DNA of 6,844 bases, taken from Acidimicrobiia bacterium (GTDB lineage Bacteria > Actinomycetota > Acidimicrobiia > Spongiisociales > UBA5794). The DNA lies in contig JAUVPA010000095.1 of NCBI GenBank assembly GCA_030598905.1, forward strand, positions 1 through 6,844, written 5' to 3'. Below the pieces are notes generated by a model. It was not told the DNA's origin, did not search any database, and saw only the letters and a list, made by a program, of their open reading frames with translations. Positions 1-5,296 of the stretch are shown here, in pieces; the first letter of the stretch is position 1, and each line of letters begins with the position of its first letter. The translations under genes and the position numbers were made by a program.

Positions 1-369
1 GGCTGAACCCCCGAGGAACAGCGACCGGCCGGCAATCGAAGGAAACGCTCCCGCCTCGCTGAGATTGATCACTGCAAGGAACCAGACCAACACGAGGAAG
101 CTGACGTCGTGGGCGAAATGTGATGCCGGCCACTGCGGCCCGTGGAAGAGAAACGAGCCGACGCCTGTGGCAATCATGAGCCACCCGAACACGAGCCGGT
201 TGGTGCGCTCGGCACCTTCGACATGGTCGGCGGCGGCAAGGAAGGCGATGCCGAATCCCGAGAATGCGAGGCTCGTGACTGCGTTGACTGGTTGTTTCAA
301 CAAGCCTGCGCCTATTTCCTCGCAATCGGACTCGCCGATCCGAGCCAGAACAAGCACGACCCATCGCAT
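1..369 (-). CDS. Ceramidase/CREST-like integral membrane protein, N-terminal part (runs off left edge)
   Basis: The minus strand is open from the ATG at 369-367 to base 1 (123 codons, no stop), so the gene is cut by the window edge. The translation is hydrophobic and carries the pattern of bacterial alkaline-ceramidase/CREST-type membrane hydrolases: an early Cys-Glu (residues 16-17), then a QPVNAVTSLAF segment opening the first long helix, then GVGSFLFHGPQ near residues 71-81, and His-Asp (HFAHDVSF, about 87-94). In this superfamily a Ser, His and Asp set, thought to hold a metal, does the hydrolysis; I see candidates for all three, but the final His-rich part would lie outside the window. 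Substrate is unknown; actinobacterial members are mostly unnamed, and lipid amide hydrolysis is inferred from the family. An in-frame TGA 33 bp upstream of the ATG, with no ATG, GTG or TTG between them, supports this start. The gene is divergent from the NUDIX gene. Confidence 0.75.
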   Translation of the reverse strand, partial: MRWVVLVLARIGESDCEEIGAGLLKQPVNAVTSLAFSGFGIAFLAAADHVEGAERTNRLVFGWLMIATGVGSFLFHGPQWPASHFAHDVSFLVLVWFLAVINLSEAGAFPSIAGRSLFLGGSA

Positions 370-376
370 GGTCGGC

Positions 377-382
377 AGGCTA
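377..382 (-). promoter_or_regulatory. -10 hexamer for leaderless transcription of the ceramidase-like gene
   Basis: On the minus strand TAGCCT lies exactly 7 nt before the ATG at 369. That is the usual distance from a TAnnnT -10 box to the transcription start, so the mRNA would begin at or next to the start codon. No Shine-Dalgarno sequence is seen, which agrees. The same hexamer at the same distance stands before the Rieske-ThDP gene. No clear -35 is visible. Confidence 0.4.
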
Positions 383-389
383 CCGGCGA

Positions 390-395
390 TAGGCT
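390..395 (+). promoter_or_regulatory. -10-like hexamer before the NUDIX gene
   Basis: TAGGCT ends 9 nt before the ATG at 405. It fits the TAnnnT form and would give a leader of 0 to 3 nt. There is no purine-rich ribosome binding site in the 35-bp gap shared with the divergent ceramidase-like gene, so a leaderless or nearly leaderless start is the simplest reading. Weak evidence by itself. Confidence 0.3.
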
Positions 396-404
396 CGTCG
401 GCTC

Positions 405-881
405 ATGCGAGCCAGCGCCGGGATCCTCCTCTTTCGCCGTGGGTCGGCAGGGATAGAGGTGTTGATCGCCCACCCGGGGGGTCCGATCTGGGCGAAACGT
501 GATGACGGGGCCTGGAGCATCCCGAAGGGCGAGTTGGAACCCGGAGAAGAACCTGCCGACGCCGCCCTTCGCGAATTCGAAGAGGAGACCGGAGCATCGG
601 TAGCCGATGAACCGCTGATGCCACTCGGGACCATCGAGCAGAGATCGGGCAAGGTCGTGCACGCTTTTGCGGTCGAAGGGGACTTCGATCCCGACGGTTT
701 GGAGAGCAACCTCATCGAAATCACCTGGCCGTATCGGTCGGGACACAAGCTGCTCATTCCCGAGATCGATCGAGTCGCTTGGGTCGACCCGGGTGTGGCG
801 GTCCGCAAGCTCAATACAGCCCAAGGTCCCTTCATCGATCGGCTTCTCGAGCTCGTTGCCCCCGACCGAGGCCCACCTTGA
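405..881 (+). CDS. NUDIX hydrolase (COG4119-like predicted NTP pyrophosphohydrolase)
   Basis: This 158-residue protein is a single NUDIX domain. The full NUDIX box GX5EX7REUXEEXGU is present without a mismatch at residues 42-64: G42, E48, R56-E57, E60-E61, G63. Its glutamates bind the Mg2+ or Mn2+ used to cleave nucleoside diphosphates linked to another moiety. Before the box, the segment around residues 22-42 (AHPGGPIWAKRDDGAWSIPKG) is typical of a short stand-alone family related to diadenosine tetraphosphate/NTP pyrophosphohydrolases; I assign COG4119 from memory of this segment, not from a search. Length is normal for the family. The exact substrate cannot be read from sequence, and house-cleaning of damaged or signalling nucleotides is inferred. 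The ATG at 405 starts directly at the first beta strand (MRASAGILLFRR), as is usual here. The stop codon overlaps the -35 box of the next gene. Confidence 0.93.
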   Translation: MRASAGILLFRRGSAGIEVLIAHPGGPIWAKRDDGAWSIPKGELEPGEEPADAALREFEEETGASVADEPLMPLGTIEQRSGKVVHAFAVEGDFDPDGLESNLIEITWPYRSGHKLLIPEIDRVAWVDPGVAVRKLNTAQGPFIDRLLELVAPDRGPP

Positions 882-906
882 CCACAGAGAGTGAGCAGCG
901 TACACT
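878..906 (+). promoter_or_regulatory. Sigma-70-like promoter for the DivIVA-domain gene
   Basis: TTGACC (878-883) and TACACT (901-906) are separated by 17 bp, the optimal spacing, and each differs by one or two bases from the housekeeping consensus TTGACA/TATAAT. The -35 box contains the NUDIX stop codon TGA (879-881). Transcription would begin near 913, giving an mRNA leader of about 80 nt before the ATG at 994. Confidence 0.65.
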
Positions 907-951
907 GTGGGTGGGCGAAAGGCTCTGTTGGTCGGGGCGAAGTCTGTGGGT
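905..951 (+). repeat. Three phased CTGTKGGT boxes over the transcription start region
   Basis: CTGTGGGT occurs at 905-912 and 944-951, with a one-base variant CTGTTGGT at 925-932. The starts are 20 and 19 bp apart, so the boxes face roughly the same side of the helix. GGGCGAA also recurs between them (913-919 and 935-941). The first box overlaps the -10 hexamer. The set could be an operator for a repeat-binding regulator, or a decayed tandem duplication. Confidence 0.4.
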
Positions 952-964
952 AGGGACAGGAGCC
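921..964 (+). promoter_or_regulatory. Hairpin in the G-rich leader of the DivIVA-domain gene
   Basis: GGCTCTGT (921-928) can pair with ACAGGAGCC (956-964) with one bulged G, closing a 27-nt loop that contains the third repeat box. The rest of the leader up to the ribosome binding site is rich in G tracts. It matches no riboswitch class I can recognise. Confidence 0.3.
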
Positions 965-980
965 GGGAAGGCGACGCCTG

Positions 981-989
981 GGGAAGGGG
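981..989 (+). promoter_or_regulatory. Ribosome binding site deciding the DivIVA start
   Basis: The purine run GGGAAGGGG ends 4 nt before the ATG at 994. It favours this ATG over the in-frame GTG at 907, which would add 29 residues unlike any DivIVA N-terminus and would lie upstream of the predicted transcription start. Confidence 0.6.
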
Positions 990-993
990 CCAC

Positions 994-1776
994 ATGGATA
1001 CCTTGGCGTCCGCCATACGCGGCCGTGACTTCGAGCCATCCAAGCGCGGATACAACAAACGGGCAGTGGACGAGTTTCTCGAGGACCTCGCCGACAACGT
1101 CGCTCGACTCGAGGAGTCGCTCCGTCAGGAGACGCTGCGTTCGGTGGCGCTCCAAAGGCGCCTCGAAACCGCCGGCGAAGCGGTCGATTCGGTAGAAGCT
1201 GCCTACATCGCGGCGGCGGACGCCAAACAGAGGCTCCTGGATGAAGCGGTGAAGAGGGCCGAGGAGATCGTCCTGAGCGCCGAGATGCAGTCGGAGCGGA
1301 TCCTCACCGAGCCCCGAATCGAGGCCAAGCGGACGCGTAAAGAAGCTGGAGACATCCTCCTGCAGGCCAAGGCTCGTCTCGAGTCTGCCGAGAACGAGGC
1401 CCGCCAGCTGGCCACAACATCGGCAGGCCGGATCGATGAGGCTCGGGCAGACGCCGATCGCATCCGAGACTCAGCAGTACGCGAGGCCGATGCGATCACC
1501 TCCGGTGCTGTGGCAGACGCCGAGGCAACGCTGTCGGGCGCCCGAACCGAGGTACTCGCCATGGTGGCTGCGAGCCAAACGGAAGCCGAGGAACTCATCT
1601 CCGCCACCCGAGCCGAACACGACGCGATCGTCCAGTCGTTGCGGACGCTGAAAGCTGCTGTCGACGACATGCTCAAACGCGGAGCAAAGGGGAGCGAAGC
1701 CATTCGCGTCGTGCTCGACGAAGAAGCGGAGTTGGCCGTCGAGACGCTCCAGGCGTCGCAGAAGGCGGCGATTTGA
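994..1776 (+). CDS. DivIVA-domain coiled-coil protein
   Basis: The 260-residue protein begins with a DivIVA-type N-terminal domain: residues 11-36 contain RDFEPSKRGYNKRAVDEFL, matching the family pattern F....RGY...EVD.FL. The rest (about 38-225) is a long, Ala/Glu/Arg-rich coiled coil with many EA/DA repeats, ending in a short tail (AVETLQASQKAAI). A proline at 107 breaks the coil. DivIVA proteins are cytoplasmic, gather at curved membrane (poles and septa) and in Actinomycetota organise polar growth or division (Wag31, SepIVA). Which of these roles applies cannot be decided; the usual septal neighbours (ftsZ, sepF, yggT) are absent, so this is probably a paralogue rather than the main DivIVA. 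The membrane-inserting N-terminal residues are not obvious. It has its own promoter and a terminator candidate, so it is likely monocistronic. Confidence 0.85.
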   Translation: MDTLASAIRGRDFEPSKRGYNKRAVDEFLEDLADNVARLEESLRQETLRSVALQRRLETAGEAVDSVEAAYIAAADAKQRLLDEAVKRAEEIVLSAEMQSERILTEPRIEAKRTRKEAGDILLQAKARLESAENEARQLATTSAGRIDEARADADRIRDSAVREADAITSGAVADAEATLSGARTEVLAMVAASQTEAEELISATRAEHDAIVQSLRTLKAAVDDMLKRGAKGSEAIRVVLDEEAELAVETLQASQKAAI

Positions 1777-1861
1777 CCGATCCGAAACAAGCTTCTGGCG
1801 CTGGTGACTGCCTCCCCGGGTCAATCGGGTGAAGGCGGCCGGTGGTGTTGTCGATGATTGA

Positions 1862-1896
1862 TACCGACGGCAGACGCGATCCGTCGGTACGCTTTT
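1862..1896 (+). terminator. Hairpin terminator candidate after the DivIVA-domain gene
   Basis: TACCGACGG (1862-1870) and CCGTCGGTA (1881-1889) form a perfect 9-bp stem around a 10-nt loop, followed by CGCTTTT. The U tract is short, as is common in GC-rich genomes. It lies 85 bp after the stop codon and 73 bp before the next start, so a role as an operator for the OmpA-family gene is also possible. Confidence 0.5.
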
Positions 1897-1943
1897 CGAA
1901 TGTTCGGACGGCCCGGTAGGGCGGGCGGGTCCGCAAGTACATC

Positions 1944-1952
1944 GAGGTGAGG
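1944..1952 (+). promoter_or_regulatory. Ribosome binding site of the BON/OmpA gene
   Basis: GAGGTGAGG ends 10 nt before the ATG at 1963 and offers two overlapping anti-SD matches. It supports that ATG. I see no convincing -35/-10 pair in the 186-bp gap 1777-1962. Confidence 0.55.
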
Positions 1953-1962
1953 TACACGTACG

Positions 1963-3189
1963 ATGGCCAGGAAATCGACCAAACGTCTCCAACAGCTGAG
2001 TGGGACGAGCAGCCCCGACCACGCCAGCGCTTCTCGGCCGAGCGCCCCTTCCCGGAGCAGCGGGAGTTCGGGCAGCGACCGGCCGGGCTTCGACGATGAT
2101 CTCGCCGTCTCCTGGGCCAATTTCGTCATGATTTCGGCGATCGTGGTCGTGGCACTTCTTGTGGCCGGAGTCTTCTTCGGCGTGCAGCGCATCGAGAGCA
2201 ACCTGGAAACCACCGCGGCGAACGTCCTGGAGAACAGCGGCTTCGGCATGGTCGAGGCCGTGGCGAGCGGGGCCGACCTCAGCATCACGGGGACCTACTA
2301 CGAAGATGAGAGCCGCGATGCGGTCGTGGCGACGGTTGCTGCGATTCAGGGCGTTCGCAGCGTGCAGTCGCATCAGCTGTACCCGATCGAAAGGCCTCGC
2401 GAGGCTGAGGTCATTGCGCCACAGGCTGATGCCATCAACGTCTTCTGGGGTGAGAACACGGTGCGAATCAGCGGCGACGTGTCGGACACGTCGAATCGAA
2501 CCCAATTCGTCACCACGGTGCAGGAGGCCGCGGGCCAGCGCGAGGTTTTAGCCGCTGAGCTGGTGACCGTCGAGGGTATCCCCTCCGAGGCGGAGTGGAT
2601 CGACGAAATGGCGGCGCTGGTTGCGTTGGCGATACCCGGGATCCCCGAGGGTGCCTTCTTTGTGAATCCGAGTGGAGAGATCTTCCAAATCGGCGGCGAA
2701 ACCGAGTCGCGGCAACTGGCGAAAGACATCAACCAAGCCGCCGAGGAGATTGCAGTCGCCTTCGGCTTTGCTTACACCGATGGAGTGATCGTGCCCGAGC
2801 CCGAACTCACGATCGCAGAGGTCGTCGAGCTGCAGGTGAACCTCGATGAGCTCATCGAGGGCAAGGTCGTGGAGTTCGAGACTGCATCGGCCGACCTGAC
2901 GGAGGTCGGACAAGAACTCCTCGACGAGATATCCGAGGCGATCGACATGTTCCCCAAGGTCCCCATCCGAATCGAGGGACATGCCGACGCCGAGGGTTCA
3001 CAGGCGAAGAACCTGTCACTTTCGATCCTTCGCGCCGAAGCCGTCCGCGAGTACCTTGTGGCGAAGGGTGCCGACCCGAATCGTTTCACCGTGGAGGGAT
3101 TCGGCGACACCCGTCCGATCGCGGACAACGACACGGAGGAAGGGCGTGCCAGGAATCGCCGGATCGAGTTCATCGCGGAGCTCGAGTAG
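1963..3189 (+). CDS. Membrane-anchored BON/OmpA-domain protein, ArfA (OmpATb)-like
   Basis: The 408-residue protein has a cytoplasmic, Ser-rich basic tail (1-48), one membrane span (about 52-73, WANFVMISAIVVVALL), BON-like alpha/beta repeats (about 78-142, 155-205 and a more divergent unit 212-276), and a C-terminal OmpA-like peptidoglycan-binding domain (about 295-408). The OmpA signature is complete: GHADAEG (339-345), N350-LSLS, RAEAV (357-361), GFGDTRPIADN (379-389) and GRARNRRIEF (394-403). D342 and R357 are 15 residues apart, as are the Asp-Arg pair that holds diaminopimelate in Acinetobacter OmpA. The same order of parts (TM, BON, OmpA) defines Mycobacterium tuberculosis ArfA/Rv0899, which is 326 residues; this one is longer, with an extra BON-like unit. 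It should sit in the plasma membrane and grip the cell wall. Pore or acid-adaptation roles proposed for ArfA are not assumed here. The next gene starts on the base after its stop, suggesting coupling. Confidence 0.88.
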   Translation: MARKSTKRLQQLSGTSSPDHASASRPSAPSRSSGSSGSDRPGFDDDLAVSWANFVMISAIVVVALLVAGVFFGVQRIESNLETTAANVLENSGFGMVEAVASGADLSITGTYYEDESRDAVVATVAAIQGVRSVQSHQLYPIERPREAEVIAPQADAINVFWGENTVRISGDVSDTSNRTQFVTTVQEAAGQREVLAAELVTVEGIPSEAEWIDEMAALVALAIPGIPEGAFFVNPSGEIFQIGGETESRQLAKDINQAAEEIAVAFGFAYTDGVIVPEPELTIAEVVELQVNLDELIEGKVVEFETASADLTEVGQELLDEISEAIDMFPKVPIRIEGHADAEGSQAKNLSLSILRAEAVREYLVAKGADPNRFTVEGFGDTRPIADNDTEEGRARNRRIEFIAELE

Positions 3190-3312
3190 ATGACCTGGGT
3201 AGCTTCCCAAATCGTGTTGTGGATGGCCTTGGCGCTCGTGCTCGGGTTTGCCATCGGATGGCTTGCCCGGAGTCGTCGTGGGACGGCAGTCAAGAAGCGC
3301 CGCAAGTTCTGA
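3190..3312 (+). CDS. 40-residue single-span membrane protein, ArfB-like by position
   Basis: A short reading frame starts at ATG 3190, immediately after the TAG stop of the BON/OmpA gene (TAGATG), and ends at TGA 3310-3312. Its protein is one hydrophobic helix (about residues 3-24, with VLWMALALVLGFAIGWLA) followed by a strongly basic tail (RSRRG, KKRRKF), so the C-terminus should stay in the cytoplasm by the positive-inside rule. The lack of any gap and the coherent TM-plus-basic-tail design argue that it is real and translated by coupling. In M. tuberculosis, arfA is followed by arfB, a membrane protein of about 50 residues, so the arrangement is alike; sequence homology is not claimed. The function is unknown; a partner or stabiliser of the upstream protein is an inference. 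Confidence 0.65.
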   Translation: MTWVASQIVLWMALALVLGFAIGWLARSRRGTAVKKRRKF

Positions 3313-3342
3313 CGTTCGCTGCCCAGCGCTTCAGCAGACTCC

Positions 3343-3348
3343 TAGCCT
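3343..3348 (+). promoter_or_regulatory. -10 hexamer for leaderless transcription of the Rieske-ThDP gene
   Basis: TAGCCT lies exactly 7 nt before ATG 3356 and no Shine-Dalgarno sequence precedes that ATG. Hexamer and distance are identical to those before the ceramidase-like gene. This suggests an own start of transcription, separate from the upstream two-gene unit. No good -35 is seen. Confidence 0.42.
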
Positions 3349-3355
3349 CTGTCCC

Positions 3356-5296
3356 ATGGCAACGGCCTGGCATCGAGTCGACCCCGGAGATCTTGGTGTA
3401 GGTGAAGTCACTACGGTCGTCGCTTCCGGCCGAGCCGTCTGCATCACAAGAACGGATGACGGCTACGGAGCGCTCGACAACCGGTGCCCGCACCAAGGGG
3501 GTCCGCTAGGCGAGGGGACCATCGAAGACGGACTCGTCATCTGTCCCTGGCACGGCTACGAATACGATCCGCACACCGGCGAACCGCCGGAGGCCTACGG
3601 CGACACTGCCACCTGTTACGCCGTCGACGAGAGGCCGGAAGGGGTTTTCGTCGAACTTCCCGTGCTCGAAGAGCGCATCAGTCTCATGGACCAGATGGTC
3701 GACGTCATGACCGACTGGGGTGTCGACACCGTGTTCGGAATGGTCGGTCATTCCAACCTCGGCCTGGCCGAGGCCTTCCGGAGGGCCGAAGACGACGGCA
3801 GACTGACGTACATCGGGATCCGTCACGAGGGAGCCGCCGCCTTCGCAGCGTCCGCGTACGGCAAGCTCACGGGCCGACCGGCGGTTTGTTTCTCGATCGC
3901 AGGGCCGGGTGCAACGAACCTGCTGACCGGGCTGTGGGACGCACGCGTCGATCGCGTGCCCGTCCTCGCCCTCACCGGACAGGTGAATACCCAGGTGCTC
4001 GGTCCCGGGGCGTTCCAAGAGATACCTCTTGCGCAGGCGTTCGATGCGGTGGCCGAATGGAGCCAGACCGTGCTCCATCAGTCGAATGCGACCGAGCTCA
4101 TGGCACTCGCCCTCAAACATGCCGTCATCCAGCGCAACGTCGCTCACCTGATCTTCCCGGACGAGGTTCAGGAGTTGCCCGGTCTCACGGAGCCACCGGC
4201 GCGACCCAAGGCGGGCCGAATCGCCGAACATCGGATAACGCCGCCTTCCGACGAGCTGGCCCGGGCCTGCGACCTCCTCGAAACAGCGCAGAGACCGGCG
4301 ATCATCCTGGGCAACGGCGCTCGGCCGTATCGCGATGAGATCATTGCCTTGGCGGAGCACATCGACGCCCCTCTGATCACGACGTTCAAAGCCAAGGGAT
4401 CGGTCCCGGACGACCATCCGCTCGCCTGTGGTGTCTTGGGAAGATCGGGGACACCTGTCGCATCCGCCACCATGGGACATAGCGATGCCCTGCTCGTGTT
4501 CGGCGCCTCGTTCTCGAACCACACCGGAATCTCGGAGAAGAAGCCGACCATCCAAGTCGACTTCGATCGGATGACACTCGGGAAATTCCACCCGGTCGAT
4601 GTGCCGTTGTGGGGTGATATCCCGACGACGGTGAAGCTCCTCGCAGACGGGCTGGCGGCCGCAGACCGCCAGAATGTGCGTCGGTCCATCGAGAGACGGC
4701 GCAGCCGATGGCTGGACGAGAAACGGCGGAGGCGTGAAATGAGAGATGGCAGAGGCCGCATGCATCCGGCCTCGGTGTTCGACGCCCTTTCCCGCGTAAT
4801 GCCCGACGACGCGGTGATACCGGTCGACGTGGGCAACAACACGTACGCCTTCGGCCACTACTTCGAGTGCCGAGGGCGCCAGGATGTATTGATGAGCGGC
4901 TATCTGGGCTCGATCGGGTTTGCGCTGCCGGCGGCTCTCGGCGCCTGGGCTGCCACAAAAGGCCAACGTAAGGTCGTCTCCATCTCCGGCGACGGCGGTC
5001 TCGGTCAATATCTCGCCGAGTTCACGACGGCCGTCAAATACGGCATACCCATCACACATGTGGTTCTCAACAACGACGAACTGGCCAAGATCAGCCGCGA
5101 GCAGATCGGGGCGCTACGACCCGTTTGGCAAACCTCACTCGTGAATCCCGACTTCGCCGCATTCGCAGATCTTTGTGGTGGCAAAGGTTTCCGTGTCGAC
5201 GACCCGGCCAACCTGGAGGCGACGATCGCCGAGGCCATCGCCGTTCAGGACGGCCCCTCGCTTGTTGAGGTCGTCTCCTCACCCAAATGGGTTTGA
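3356..5296 (+). CDS. Rieske [2Fe-2S] - ThDP-dependent enzyme fusion (pyruvate oxidase/acetolactate synthase superfamily)
   Basis: The protein has 646 residues. Residues 1-103 are a Rieske ferredoxin-type domain with both cluster motifs intact: C44-P-H46 and C63-P-W-H66, with GYEYDPHTG after them. Then comes a full ThDP enzyme: PYR domain about 106-275 (RHEGAAA with the cofactor-activating E158, AGPGATNLLTGLWDA at 182-196, GQVNTQVLGPGAFQEI at 208-223), a central domain about 298-435 resembling the FAD-binding domain of PoxB, a very basic linker (441-468), and the PP domain about 485-640 with GDGG (545-548) and N572-N573, the Mg-ThDP motif. By family it should cleave or oxidise a 2-oxoacid; whether FAD binds and which substrate is used cannot be read. 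The fused cluster suggests electron transfer out of the ThDP/FAD site. A TTG at 3248 is in frame, but it lies inside the 40-residue gene and adds a non-Rieske stretch, so ATG 3356 is chosen. The 3' end overlaps the convergent MFS gene. Confidence 0.9.
   Translation: MATAWHRVDPGDLGVGEVTTVVASGRAVCITRTDDGYGALDNRCPHQGGPLGEGTIEDGLVICPWHGYEYDPHTGEPPEAYGDTATCYAVDERPEGVFVELPVLEERISLMDQMVDVMTDWGVDTVFGMVGHSNLGLAEAFRRAEDDGRLTYIGIRHEGAAAFAASAYGKLTGRPAVCFSIAGPGATNLLTGLWDARVDRVPVLALTGQVNTQVLGPGAFQEIPLAQAFDAVAEWSQTVLHQSNATELMALALKHAVIQRNVAHLIFPDEVQELPGLTEPPARPKAGRIAEHRITPPSDELARACDLLETAQRPAIILGNGARPYRDEIIALAEHIDAPLITTFKAKGSVPDDHPLACGVLGRSGTPVASATMGHSDALLVFGASFSNHTGISEKKPTIQVDFDRMTLGKFHPVDVPLWGDIPTTVKLLADGLAAADRQNVRRSIERRRSRWLDEKRRRREMRDGRGRMHPASVFDALSRVMPDDAVIPVDVGNNTYAFGHYFECRGRQDVLMSGYLGSIGFALPAALGAWAATKGQRKVVSISGDGGLGQYLAEFTTAVKYGIPITHVVLNNDELAKISREQIGALRPVWQTSLVNPDFAAFADLCGGKGFRVDDPANLEATIAEAIAVQDGPSLVEVVSSPKWV

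Noticed and set aside
65..502. Plus-strand open frames of 145 and 104 codons at 65-502 and 142-456
   Set aside because: They are shadows of the minus-strand membrane protein and the NUDIX start, with no motif and atypical composition.
907..993. GTG at 907 as the start of the DivIVA-domain protein
   Set aside because: It lies before the predicted transcription start, has no ribosome binding site, and adds 29 residues ahead of the point where the DivIVA domain normally begins.
913..993. A known riboswitch or small RNA in the divIVA-like leader
   Set aside because: I compared by eye with RNase P, ydaO and other common actinobacterial leader RNAs and found no shared core; only local repeats and one bulged stem are supported.
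312..1097. A 261-codon minus-strand open frame covering the NUDIX gene
   Set aside because: Antisense to a gene with a perfect NUDIX box and in conflict with the ceramidase-like gene at 1-369, which has much better motif support.
1471..2505. A 344-codon minus-strand open frame across the DivIVA-like end, the gap and the OmpA-family start
   Set aside because: It crosses two well-supported plus-strand genes and their regulatory gap; the translation is low-complexity Arg/Pro-rich with no recognisable domain.
3506..5059. A 517-codon open frame on the minus strand, antisense to the fusion enzyme
   Set aside because: The plus strand encodes intact Rieske and ThDP motifs over the same bases; the antisense translation shows no domain or motif and is a product of high GC at third codon positions.
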